Source: Alphaproteobacteria bacterium (GTDB lineage: Bacteria > Pseudomonadota > Alphaproteobacteria > Micavibrionales > Micavibrionaceae). Taken from it: DNA of 43,629 nucleotides. The position numbers were made by a program, and so were the translations under genes. A model generated the notes under the pieces. That model saw only the letters and a list, made by a program, of their open reading frames with translations. It searched no databases and was not told the DNA's origin. The stretch covers positions 1 through 43,629 of the forward strand of contig JAACQG010000015.1 in NCBI GenBank assembly GCA_009995045.1, read 5' to 3'. Below are positions 26,255 to 34,994 of this stretch, in pieces; the first letter of the stretch is position 1; every line of letters begins with the position of its first letter.

Positions 26255-29200
26255 ATGAAAGCAATGATAAAATCAATACTCATAAGCCTCGGCACAGTGT
26301 TCGAACGCTTTTCAAAGCTCATCATATGGAGCCTATCGATCATTTTCGCGCTGTTTTTAATGGTCGAACTCGCCTTTCTTGGGGGCGTTGTGTGGCTCAA
26401 TAGCCAAGACGGAAAAGACTGGACAAAAACACAAATCATGGCCGCAACTGAAGCATCAGGGTATAACATTGATTACCAAAAATTATCATACCACACCCCG
26501 CAAAGCATCCGCCTCATCGGCCTTGAGATATCAGACGAACAAGGAATGATCGCACAAGCCGATGAGATTACACTCCATCCCGATGTGATAGGCGTGATCG
26601 GCATGCGTCGCCTTGGCCTGTCGTTAGGAATAAAAACCTTAACCCTCCACCGCTTACCAGAAAGCAAAACCAAGGAAGAGGATAAAGAGCCAACCACCTT
26701 ATCGCCGTTTTCATTGCCCGATATCTATTTCAAATCCCTCGCGATAAACAGCTTCGATATCGAAACACTCAACATCAATGAAAAAATATTCGGAACGGCG
26801 CTCACTCTCTCGCCAAGCCTCAACGCAAAGCTTAATCTAAGTAAAATTGCGCAATTAAACGCTGCCCTCAATATAACTCAAGCCTCCTCCCCGCTCCCCG
26901 CATGGCTGCCTGAAAACGTAAAAATAGACGCAAATTTTGACCCGCAATCTCTACTGCTCACCCTGAACAAGGCCAACGCAGATAATGCTAATTTGGATGC
27001 GAATATTATGGGGGATATCAATTTGGGAGAAGACAGAAGCGTTGATATCACTGGCAGCGCGCATGTCAAAGAGTTATCAGCATTCGCAAGTGGCATAAAC
27101 GGCAATGCGCAGATCAAGGCATCATTATCCGGTCCCTTCGACACCTTAAAAATAGATGCATCTGGCGGCGCGAGCGGGGCATTCTTATCCGAGAGAGGTT
27201 TAGGTGATGTCGAGTTCACGATCATTGACGATAACATCGCCGCATCCCCGCTAGGCCAGGCATCCCTGAATACAACCTATAAAGAAAAACCGATTAAAAT
27301 AAGCACATTGTTTGATAAGAAAAAAGATACGATCCGTATCAAAAATATAAATGCTACCGCACCCGATATAGCATTAAACGGCAATGTAATGATCAATACG
27401 AAAACAAGCATCGCGGATGGCCTAATAACAGTAAAGGCATCAAATCTATCCCCCTATAGCGACCTGATCGGCACCAATATCGCAGGCAGTATCAACGCCG
27501 ATATAACATTGTCAGATCAAGAAAACACACAAAGCGCGGCGATAAAAGCCTCCATTAACAATGCAGCCTATGACACCATAACCCTAAAAACCGCCGATCT
27601 AACGGCCACCATCAAAGACATCAAAACGCCATGGCCAAGCGCAATGACGCTAAAGGCAAACGGTCTGCGCCCCACGTCAGATATCATTATGACATCAGTG
27701 GACGCGACCATCACACAAAAAGAAAACGATGTTTATGCCCTCGCGCTCAACATGAATGGTAACGCGCTTCAGGATTTCAAGGCCAATGGCGGTGCGACAA
27801 TAAGCGGCATTCAAAAATCAGAGATCAGCGCGAATGACATTAATCTCAAATTTACAACCAAAGGCTCCCTTATAACTTTAAACGGAATGGCCAACACGCA
27901 AGAATTGGATGTGACACTGAAATCAAATGCATTCAATCTCGCAAACTTACCCATCCCTCTGCCTGAACAATTTACAAATCTATCCATGAATGCGGATGCA
28001 AAAATCTCGGGGGCAATGAACGCACCACAAATCATGGGTAATTTCGATTTAACCCCCATCGCCATCACAAAAAATGCCGATATAACCCTCTCTGCGAAGG
28101 CTAACTATAATAATGGTGAGGCGAGTTTAAATGTGACGGGTGTCGGTGACGCTGTTGAAACAATGCGTGCATCCGCCGCCATCCCGTTAAAATTATCGCT
28201 TAACCCCTTCATATTTGAAATGCCGCAATCAACACCGCTCAGCGGTAAAGCCGATATCAATGCATCGGCAAAAACACTATCTGCGATCTTACTGCCCGTG
28301 GGGCAGAAAATGAGCGGTGCTATCTCCGCCCAGGCCACAATCGGCGGGACAGTTGGCGCGCCCGACATCACCGCAGATGTCTTGATGGAAAACGGTACAT
28401 ACACAATGGATGAATACGGCATCGCCCTGTCAGATATAAATATGACAGCAGGCGCGGACGAATATATGCTCACCGTTAAATCGCTCACCGCCATTGATGG
28501 CAAAGGCGGTACGTTAGACGCAAGTGGACAGGTCCACTACACCAATCCAGAAAACACAAAAATAGATATGAACGTGAAGGATTTCTTACTCCTCGACAGT
28601 GACCTCGCTAAGGGCTCATTATCCGCGTCACTCGACCTTGAGGGTCGTGCGAAAGGATACGCAGTGTCTGGTGATATCGACCTCGGCGAATTTAACATCA
28701 ACATCCCCGAACGCTTCCAAAGCACAATCCCGGAGCTGAATATCGTTGAAAAAAATAATAGCGCTGGACAAACCGAGAGCCTTAAAAGCATAACGCTCGA
28801 TATGAAAATAAACGCCAAAGACCGCATATTCGTACGCGGATGGGGGCTAGATGCAGAATTTGGCGGAAAGCTGGATGTGGATGGCACGCTGGATGATCCG
28901 AAAATCAACGGCGAATTCAGCTCTAAACGCGGACGTTACGAAGAATTTGGCCGCCGCTTTACCCTTGATCGCGCGCTGTTACGCTTCTTGGGAAGCGTCC
29001 CGCCATCACCATATCTGGACATTGTCGCCACAACTGACGCGGATGACATTAAAGCATCAGTGAACCTAACAGGCGAAGTTCAAAACCCAGAGATTAAGCT
29101 GACATCCGTGCCGTCACTGCCCCAAGATGAAATCATGTCACAAATTCTCTTTGGACAAAACTTGACCAAAATCTCACCCTTTCAAGCCATTCAACTCAAA

Positions 29201-29497
29201 CAAACACTGGATCGCTTTACCGGAAAAGGTGGTGGCGGACTCGACCCATTGGGCACTTTACGCAATATTACTGGGCTGGATGATATTCGCATCGACACCA
29301 ATGATGAAGGCGAAGCAACCGCAGGTGTTGGAAAATATCTGAGCGAGGATGTTTATCTTGAATTGGAAAAAGGCGCAGGCGAACAATCAGGCACAGCAAA
29401 AATTCAGGTCGAGCTTACCCCTAATATCAACCTGGAAAGTGAAGTTGGCCAAGACGCGCAAGCCGGGGCAGGGGTGATGTGGAAATGGGATTATTAA
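26255..29497 (+). CDS. tamB: TamB, inner-membrane-anchored translocation and assembly protein
   Basis: A 1080-residue protein of the TamB/AsmA-like group. One N-terminal membrane helix (about residues 22-48) precedes a very long periplasmic beta-rich region, seen as many short alternating strands, that forms a groove spanning the periplasm. The C-terminal DUF490 domain is clear: GRRFTLDRALLRFLGSVPPSPYLD, then DEIMSQILFGQNLTKISPFQAIQL and the KYLSEDVYLELEKG stretch, ending in MWKWDY. It is somewhat shorter than the E. coli protein of about 1259 residues. An AGGAGG ribosome-binding site lies in the gap after tamA. It functions with TamA at the outer membrane. Confidence 0.94.
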   Translation: MKAMIKSILISLGTVFERFSKLIIWSLSIIFALFLMVELAFLGGVVWLNSQDGKDWTKTQIMAATEASGYNIDYQKLSYHTPQSIRLIGLEISDEQGMIAQADEITLHPDVIGVIGMRRLGLSLGIKTLTLHRLPESKTKEEDKEPTTLSPFSLPDIYFKSLAINSFDIETLNINEKIFGTALTLSPSLNAKLNLSKIAQLNAALNITQASSPLPAWLPENVKIDANFDPQSLLLTLNKANADNANLDANIMGDINLGEDRSVDITGSAHVKELSAFASGINGNAQIKASLSGPFDTLKIDASGGASGAFLSERGLGDVEFTIIDDNIAASPLGQASLNTTYKEKPIKISTLFDKKKDTIRIKNINATAPDIALNGNVMINTKTSIADGLITVKASNLSPYSDLIGTNIAGSINADITLSDQENTQSAAIKASINNAAYDTITLKTADLTATIKDIKTPWPSAMTLKANGLRPTSDIIMTSVDATITQKENDVYALALNMNGNALQDFKANGGATISGIQKSEISANDINLKFTTKGSLITLNGMANTQELDVTLKSNAFNLANLPIPLPEQFTNLSMNADAKISGAMNAPQIMGNFDLTPIAITKNADITLSAKANYNNGEASLNVTGVGDAVETMRASAAIPLKLSLNPFIFEMPQSTPLSGKADINASAKTLSAILLPVGQKMSGAISAQATIGGTVGAPDITADVLMENGTYTMDEYGIALSDINMTAGADEYMLTVKSLTAIDGKGGTLDASGQVHYTNPENTKIDMNVKDFLLLDSDLAKGSLSASLDLEGRAKGYAVSGDIDLGEFNINIPERFQSTIPELNIVEKNNSAGQTESLKSITLDMKINAKDRIFVRGWGLDAEFGGKLDVDGTLDDPKINGEFSSKRGRYEEFGRRFTLDRALLRFLGSVPPSPYLDIVATTDADDIKASVNLTGEVQNPEIKLTSVPSLPQDEIMSQILFGQNLTKISPFQAIQLKQTLDRFTGKGGGGLDPLGTLRNITGLDDIRIDTNDEGEATAGVGKYLSEDVYLELEKGAGEQSGTAKIQVELTPNINLESEVGQDAQAGAGVMWKWDY

Positions 29498-29501
29498 TGT
29501 G

Positions 29502-30767
29502 ATGAAAGATTACGAGCAATTATTAAAAGACAGCTTTAAAGCGGTATATGAAAGCGTCCATCCCGATATCTGCCTAAAACCCTTCATCCCAAAGCCCCAA
29601 GAGGGTCAAAAGATAATCGTAATAGGCGCGGGCAAAGCATCCGCCGCCATGGCCTGCGCATTTGAAAGAGATTATGAAGGACAATGCGAAGGCATTGTGG
29701 TCACGCGATATGGACATAGCGCCCCCACCAAAAACATCAAAATCTTAGAAGCCTCTCACCCCGTCCCCGATGAAGCCGGCGCATCGGCTGTTGAGGCGAT
29801 TATAAACTGCCTGAAAACGGCATCGCCCGAAGACATCATCATCTGTCTCATCTCAGGCGGTGGCTCTTCACTCTTAACTGCGCCCATAGACGGCATCCCA
29901 TTCAAAGCGCTTCAGGATCTTAATAAAATGCTCTTGTCATGCGGCGCACCCATCCAAGACATGAACGTCGTACGCAAACACGTCAACAAAGCGTTAGGTG
30001 GAGGATTGGCAAAATACGCAGGCAACAATAAGCTGATCACACTCGCCATTTCCGATGTCACAGGGGATGATCCCGCCATCATCGCATCCGGCGCAACCGT
30101 CGCTGATCCTTCCACCCTGAATGACGCAAAATCCATCATAAAGCGTTACGCCATTAAACCCGCCCCATCAATTCTCGCCGCATTAGAAAACCCAGCCAAC
30201 GAAACCCCAAAACCAAACGATCCGATTTTTAAAAACCATGAATACCACCTCATCGCCACACCAAACCACGCCTTAAAAACCGCCCAAAACTTCTGGCAAG
30301 AACAAGGCTTTCACACGCATATCCTTAACGCTGAAATGCAAGGCGATACAAATCAATGCGCCCATGAGCATGTTGATTTTATAAAGAAAATTTATAACGG
30401 CGAGACAAATATTAAACTGCCATGCGCGCTTTTGTCAGGCGGTGAAACAACCGTGCACATCACCGGAAACGGCGCGGGCGGGCCCAATACACAATTCATG
30501 CTCCAATCCGCCATGCTGTTAGAACAAGACCCCAAAATATACGCTATGGCCTGCGACACCGATGGCATAGACGGCAGCGTAGATAACGCTGGTGCGCTGA
30601 TCACGCCAGGCACATTAAAACATGCCAAAGAAAATGGCTTAAACCCAGCCGAATATTTATCGAACAACGACTCCTATCATTTTTTCCAACAGATAAATGC
30701 ACTTGTTAAAACGGGGCCAACCTTCACGAATGTAAATGACTACCGCGTTTTCCTGCTATTGCCATGA
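29502..30767 (+). CDS. glycerate 2-kinase (MOFRL family)
   Basis: About 421 residues. The enzyme phosphorylates D-glycerate to 2-phosphoglycerate with ATP, returning it to glycolysis. The N-terminal DUF4147 domain has VIGAGKASAAMA and the SGGGSSLL loop, and the C-terminal MOFRL domain has LSGGETTVHITGNGAGGPN and DTDGIDGSVDNAGA. Both signatures are intact. I take the ATG at 29502 over the GTG at 29499. It follows tamB by four bases, so it may be cotranscribed, but function ties it to the next gene. The glucosylglycerate phosphorylase downstream would release glycerate, the substrate of this kinase. Confidence 0.93.
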   Translation: MKDYEQLLKDSFKAVYESVHPDICLKPFIPKPQEGQKIIVIGAGKASAAMACAFERDYEGQCEGIVVTRYGHSAPTKNIKILEASHPVPDEAGASAVEAIINCLKTASPEDIIICLISGGGSSLLTAPIDGIPFKALQDLNKMLLSCGAPIQDMNVVRKHVNKALGGGLAKYAGNNKLITLAISDVTGDDPAIIASGATVADPSTLNDAKSIIKRYAIKPAPSILAALENPANETPKPNDPIFKNHEYHLIATPNHALKTAQNFWQEQGFHTHILNAEMQGDTNQCAHEHVDFIKKIYNGETNIKLPCALLSGGETTVHITGNGAGGPNTQFMLQSAMLLEQDPKIYAMACDTDGIDGSVDNAGALITPGTLKHAKENGLNPAEYLSNNDSYHFFQQINALVKTGPTFTNVNDYRVFLLLP

Positions 30768-30833
30768 CCTACATGAAGGATAAGTAAAATAAGCGCTGAT
30801 GACTTTTCGGGGCAATGTGGTAAATACTATGTG

Positions 30834-32579
30834 ATGGCTATTGAAACTCTAAAACAAAAACTCATTAATCACATCAAACGCATTTACCCTGAACGCAATC
30901 ACGAGCGCTTGGCCGATGAGATTATCTCAACTTTCTGGCCAACATCAGGCGGAAAGAAAGCAAAAGAATCACATCTCCCTGGAAAAGGCGCATGGTCTGA
31001 GCAGACAACACTTTTAATCACATATGGCGATACGATCAAAAAAGCGGGGCAAGAGCCGCTAAAAACCCTGCACACTTTCCTCAAAGAAGAATTAGACGGC
31101 GCAATCAGCGGCGTCCACATCCTCCCCTTTTTCCCATACAGCTCCGATGACGGGTTTTCCGTGATGGATTACCACGCCGTGCGCGAGGATCTAGGCGACT
31201 GGGAAGATATCAAAGCGATCGGCGCTGATTTCCGCTTAATGTCGGATATCGTCATCAACCACGCATCCGCCAAAGGCAATTGGTTTGACGGCTTTTTAAA
31301 AGGCGAGGAGCCGTATAAAGACTATTTCTTTACGGCAAATACCGATGATGATATCTCCCGCGTGATAAGGCCGCGCCCATCCCCCTTATTGACCGAATAT
31401 CAAACCGCCGACGGCCCAAAACATCTCTGGTGTACCTTCGGCCCCGATCAGGTTGATTTGGATTTCACCAACCCTGATGTCTTGCTTGCCTTTATTGACA
31501 TTATGCGCGTGTATCTAAATAACAATATTCGTATCTTTCGCCTTGATGCGGTCGCCTTCCTCTGGAAGGAAATCGGCTCTGAATGTATTCATCTGCCGCA
31601 AACACACGAAATCATACGCCTGTTCCGCACGCTCATTGATTATTACGAGGAAGATGTCCTCATCATTACCGAAACAAATGTCCCCAACCATGAAAACCTG
31701 ACCTATTTCGGCAATCAAAACGAAGCGCATCTCATTTATAACTTTTCCCTGCCGCCGCTTTTGATACAGGCGCTTTTGACGGGCAATGAATATTATTTGA
31801 AAAAATGGCTGATGGAATTACCGCCAACCCAACAAGGCTGTGCATATCTGAACTTTGTCGCGGGGCATGACGGCATTGGTCTTCGTCCTGCCGCGGGTAT
31901 TTTAATGGATGAAGATTTCGAGGAAATGATCGAAACCGTGCGCAATTTCGGCGGAGAAATCAGCATGCGCACCGGCGAAGACGGCACAGAAAAACCCTAT
32001 GAGATGAATATATCGCTCTATGACGCACTTAAAGGTACGATCAACGGCGAAGATAATTTCCAAAGCGAGCGTTTCATCGCATCTCAAACCATCATGCTAG
32101 GGTTAGAGGGGGTTCCCGCTTTTTATATCCATTCCCTCTTGGCAACCCCAAATGACCATGAAAAATACAAACGAACAGGCAGCAAGCGCGGTATAAACCG
32201 CCATCAATATAATTACGATGATCTATACGCGGCGCTGAACGATCCTAAATCTGAAAAATCATACATCTTCAATGAAATCAAACGCATCATCACTATACGC
32301 ACACAACAACCCGCATTTCATCCCAACGCAATCCAATTCACACTCCAACTCCCTGAGGGCTTCTTTGGGTTCTGGCGTCAAAGCGAGGATCGCAAACAAC
32401 ATTTGTTTTGCATCACAAACATCACAAACAAAGACCGCGAAATCGCGCTGCATCATTTGAACCTGTATTCAGGGGTGAAATGGAAAGATTTGCTGACCGA
32501 TCAGGTGTTTGAAAACCGCGAAAACGACCTCATCATCGCGCCCTATCAAAGCATGTGGATCACAAATATAGCCAAATAA
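30834..32579 (+). CDS. GH13 subfamily 18 phosphorylase, probably glucosylglycerate phosphorylase
   Basis: A 581-residue glycoside phosphorylase of the sucrose phosphorylase subfamily of GH13. It would split 2-O-alpha-glucosylglycerate with phosphate to glucose 1-phosphate and glycerate. GH13 motifs are visible: LMSDIVINHAS, the nucleophile D238 in FRLDAVAFLW, the acid/base E280 in IITETNVPN, and NFVAGHDGIGLRP. The start HILPFFPYSSDDGFSVMDY is characteristic of the subfamily. Relatives include sucrose, sucrose 6-phosphate and glucosylglycerate phosphorylases. The kinase for glycerate upstream and the glucosylglycerate synthesis genes facing it decide for glucosylglycerate. A GTG at 30831 is an alternative start; neither has a strong ribosome-binding site. 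The gene ends 18 bases from the converging synthase gene. Confidence 0.88.
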   Translation: MAIETLKQKLINHIKRIYPERNHERLADEIISTFWPTSGGKKAKESHLPGKGAWSEQTTLLITYGDTIKKAGQEPLKTLHTFLKEELDGAISGVHILPFFPYSSDDGFSVMDYHAVREDLGDWEDIKAIGADFRLMSDIVINHASAKGNWFDGFLKGEEPYKDYFFTANTDDDISRVIRPRPSPLLTEYQTADGPKHLWCTFGPDQVDLDFTNPDVLLAFIDIMRVYLNNNIRIFRLDAVAFLWKEIGSECIHLPQTHEIIRLFRTLIDYYEEDVLIITETNVPNHENLTYFGNQNEAHLIYNFSLPPLLIQALLTGNEYYLKKWLMELPPTQQGCAYLNFVAGHDGIGLRPAAGILMDEDFEEMIETVRNFGGEISMRTGEDGTEKPYEMNISLYDALKGTINGEDNFQSERFIASQTIMLGLEGVPAFYIHSLLATPNDHEKYKRTGSKRGINRHQYNYDDLYAALNDPKSEKSYIFNEIKRIITIRTQQPAFHPNAIQFTLQLPEGFFGFWRQSEDRKQHLFCITNITNKDREIALHHLNLYSGVKWKDLLTDQVFENRENDLIIAPYQSMWITNIAK

Positions 32580-32599
32580 AGCGCCGATCCTCCGCGCTT
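32579..32599. terminator. possible bidirectional hairpin between converging genes
   Basis: AAGCGC and GCGCTT pair around nine bases and overlap the stop codons of both converging genes. There is no T run, so termination would be weak. Confidence 0.28.
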
Positions 32600-33821
32600 A
32601 TTCTTCATTGTCCAATCTTACCGCTTCCGCAATCTGCTCCATAATATCAGGGATAGCATATTTCACGCGGTTCCAACGCGGCACAAATGGCGCGTCGGTG
32701 GGGTGATTAAGAAAATCATGGCCTGCTTCGATAATATTGGCGGCAAATAATTCAACCGTTTTTTCTTCCAAATGCACATTATAAGACAGCCCATTAATGG
32801 TCGCGTCATGCTTATACATCTCGACCATATCCATCGCAGTGCGCAAATACGTGGCCTTGACTGAGCGTAAGCTTTCTTCGGAGATAATATGCCCATCCGT
32901 GGCCATCTTTCGAAAGATCGAGACAATGATATCAATGCTCATCTTCGATAATCCCTTGCTCGAATCCTCGCTAGAGACGTCTTGATGTTTATGATCATAA
33001 TTATCCGCCAATTCGACCTGACAGATCACATTGGTTGAATAATTCCGGCGAATTTCTGACAGCGTACCAATCTCCAAACCCCAATCATTGGGAATGCGAA
33101 TATCGGACATCGCATCCACATGCATCGCAAATTCCCCCGCAAGCGGATAACGAAACGCGGCTAAATACTCAAGATACGGATCATCGCCATAAACTTTGCG
33201 CATCGCCTTAATCAGCGGCGTAACAAGCATGCGCATCACGCGTCCATTCATTTTCCCTTCCGCAATGCGGGCATAATATCCCTTGGAAAAAATATAGCTG
33301 AAATTGGGATTGGCTACGGGGTAAAACAAACGCGCAACCATGCCGCGCTCATAGGTTAAAATGTCACAATCATGCAGGCCAACAACTTTGGTCTCTGGAC
33401 ATCCCGCCAAAACATAACCAAAGCAATACCACACATTGCGCCCTTTACCCGGCGCAAGCGGCGCCAAATCCTGCGCGGCCAATTGCTTATCAATCGCACG
33501 CAATCGCGGCCCGTCATTCCATAAAATTGTATGCTTTTGCGGCAATGTAGAAAAATAATTCTTCGCATATTGAAATTGCTCGCGATCCGCCTGATCCAAT
33601 CCAATGACAATATTATCAAGATAAGGAACATGGGAAAGCTCATCGACAATATGCTTAAGCGCATCTCCCTCAAGCTCCGAAAAGAGCGAAGGCAAAACAA
33701 GCGTCATAGGGCGCTTTTTTGAATATTTCACCAGTAATGTTTCTAATTCTTCAACCGGACGGTTGGTTAAATTGTGAAGCGTTGAAACAACGCCATTTTG
33801 ATGAAAATCAGCCATACGCAA
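32598..33821 (-). CDS. gpgS: glucosyl-3-phosphoglycerate synthase (GT81-like)
   Basis: A 407-residue GT-A glycosyltransferase. It would transfer glucose from an NDP-glucose to 3-phosphoglycerate, the first step of glucosylglycerate synthesis. The donor- and metal-binding DxD motif is D151-C-D153 in GLHDCDIL, preceded by PGKGRNVW. Later blocks match the synthase family: KGYYARIAEGKMNGRVMRM, the acceptor-site region AAFRYPLAGEFAMH and DWGLEIGTLSEI. The length fits. It follows the phosphatase gene by 19 bases on the same strand, forming the synthesis pair. A mannosyl version cannot be fully excluded, but the phosphorylase next door favours glucose. It converges on that phosphorylase gene. Confidence 0.87.
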   Translation of the reverse strand: MRMADFHQNGVVSTLHNLTNRPVEELETLLVKYSKKRPMTLVLPSLFSELEGDALKHIVDELSHVPYLDNIVIGLDQADREQFQYAKNYFSTLPQKHTILWNDGPRLRAIDKQLAAQDLAPLAPGKGRNVWYCFGYVLAGCPETKVVGLHDCDILTYERGMVARLFYPVANPNFSYIFSKGYYARIAEGKMNGRVMRMLVTPLIKAMRKVYGDDPYLEYLAAFRYPLAGEFAMHVDAMSDIRIPNDWGLEIGTLSEIRRNYSTNVICQVELADNYDHKHQDVSSEDSSKGLSKMSIDIIVSIFRKMATDGHIISEESLRSVKATYLRTAMDMVEMYKHDATINGLSYNVHLEEKTVELFAANIIEAGHDFLNHPTDAPFVPRWNRVKYAIPDIMEQIAEAVRLDNEE

Positions 33822-33840
33822 ATACCATAGTAAATTTTCC

Positions 33841-34629
33841 CTAAAAAGACAATCTCTCTAACAATGCAAGCATAGACAGGTTCCAACCCTCTGGTCCTGC
33901 TTTGGGCGCATCAATAATCTTTCCTCGCGCATCAGAGATGCTAAAATCATGGCCGCTGGCATTGGGAATTTTAATCCCGTAATCAACCGATGCCAACATA
34001 TCCGCATCATTGGGCCCATCACCAAGCGCCACGGTTATAAAATTCGTGTCAGGCTCCGCGTCTTTCCACTGAGTGATAAGCATATGAATAGCTTTATCTT
34101 TTCCGCCGCATGCGCTCATCAAGTGATAAAAACGCCCCCCCTGAACAATCATCAATCCTGCATCCTGAGCACGGCTTTCTAGGGCGCGAAATCCCGCCTG
34201 ATCGCCGCCCCATAAAAACGGTTCACTGCCCAATCGATCTTTGGCCAATACCGCTTGTTGTTCAGAAAGTCCCGTATGTTCAATAACATCCTCAACATGC
34301 ATATCGCCAAATCCAACAATATGCCTGCGCATTGCATCTGGAACGCTATCCAAAAATTGACGTATCTCGCCGTAATCCATACCCACTGCATTGTGGTCAT
34401 ACCCATCAAAAACCACAGTTCCATTTTCCGCAATGCGCGCCTGTCCAACAAAGGGCAAATTCAACGCATCAATTTCCGCCAGTGTTTTGCTCGTCGTTGC
34501 AATAACAGGAATATTAAGTGTTTTTAAACGCTCTAAAGCATGCAGAGCTGGGCTGTAATCATAGCTATCATGGTCAAGAAAACTGCCATCTAAATCAGTA
34601 AATACAACGATTTTGTCACGTTTGATCAT
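33841..34629 (-). CDS. glucosyl-3-phosphoglycerate phosphatase (HAD, mannosyl-3-phosphoglycerate phosphatase family)
   Basis: About 262 residues. A Cof-like HAD phosphatase that would remove phosphate from glucosyl-3-phosphoglycerate to give glucosylglycerate. HAD motif I is D12-L-D14 in VVFTDLDGSFLD, and motif II is in VIATTSKT. The motif with a conserved lysine is SACGGKDKAIHML, and motif IV is ALGDGPNDADML. The cap domain has the family's GFGDM and LWGGDQAGF. The enzyme family is named for the mannosyl substrate, but members act on the glucosyl form too, and the adjacent synthase decides. The ATG at 34629 starts directly before the first strand; a GTG at 34650 in frame is the alternative. 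Neither has a good ribosome-binding site. Confidence 0.87.
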   Translation of the reverse strand: MIKRDKIVVFTDLDGSFLDHDSYDYSPALHALERLKTLNIPVIATTSKTLAEIDALNLPFVGQARIAENGTVVFDGYDHNAVGMDYGEIRQFLDSVPDAMRRHIVGFGDMHVEDVIEHTGLSEQQAVLAKDRLGSEPFLWGGDQAGFRALESRAQDAGLMIVQGGRFYHLMSACGGKDKAIHMLITQWKDAEPDTNFITVALGDGPNDADMLASVDYGIKIPNASGHDFSISDARGKIIDAPKAGPEGWNLSMLALLERLSF

Positions 34630-34713
34630 ACTATTTTCATAGCATATCACATGCTACATGCCATCTTTTTACTGCAAAAATTGATAAATTTAAAAAACTT
34701 ACAAATGAACAAA

Positions 34714-34739
34714 GGAACTAAAAAACGTCGCTAATCGTA
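34714..34739 (+). promoter_or_regulatory. EcfG-type stress promoter of the Pmp3-family gene
   Basis: GGAAC at 34714-34718, 17 bases, then CGTA at 34736-34739, one base off the alphaproteobacterial general stress consensus GGAAC-N16/17-CGTT. It lies 50 bases before the ATG of the membrane peptide. Confidence 0.65.
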
Positions 34740-34788
34740 GGAGGGCACAAGACAACAATAAATAAAAAACAAGTAAAGGAGAATTTAA

Positions 34789-34980
34789 ATGCCACTAGCA
34801 AGAACAAATGACAGCCTACTCAGCGATGTAATCAAAATCATTTTAGCCGTAATACTTCCACCCCTTGGTGTATTCTTTGAAGTCGGTTTGACAAAACATT
34901 TCTGGATTAACATCATTTTGACAATTTTCGGTTTCGTGCCCGGTATCATTCATGCGGTTTACATCATCGCAACGCGTTAA
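34789..34980 (+). CDS. Pmp3/YqaE (UPF0057) family small membrane protein
   Basis: A 63-residue peptide with two membrane helices, matching the Pmp3/UPF0057 family that is induced by salt, cold or osmotic stress in many organisms and affects membrane potential. The family core is ILAVILPPLGVFFEVG for helix one and INIILTIFGFVPGIIHAVYII for helix two (residues 42-62). An AAGGAG site lies eight bases before the ATG, and an EcfG-type promoter lies upstream. It sits next to the glucosylglycerate genes, which fits osmotic stress control, although those genes lack such a promoter. Confidence 0.93.
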   Translation: MPLARTNDSLLSDVIKIILAVILPPLGVFFEVGLTKHFWINIILTIFGFVPGIIHAVYIIATR

Positions 34981-34994
34981 TGCATTGTAAAATA

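Noticed and set aside
30834-32579. Sucrose phosphorylase
   Set aside because: Same subfamily, but no sucrose genes nearby, while glycerate kinase and glucosyl-3-phosphoglycerate synthase flank it.
32598-34629. Mannosylglycerate rather than glucosylglycerate synthesis
   Set aside because: The phosphatase family handles both, but the synthase resembles the glucosyl type and the facing enzyme is a GH13 glucose phosphorylase.
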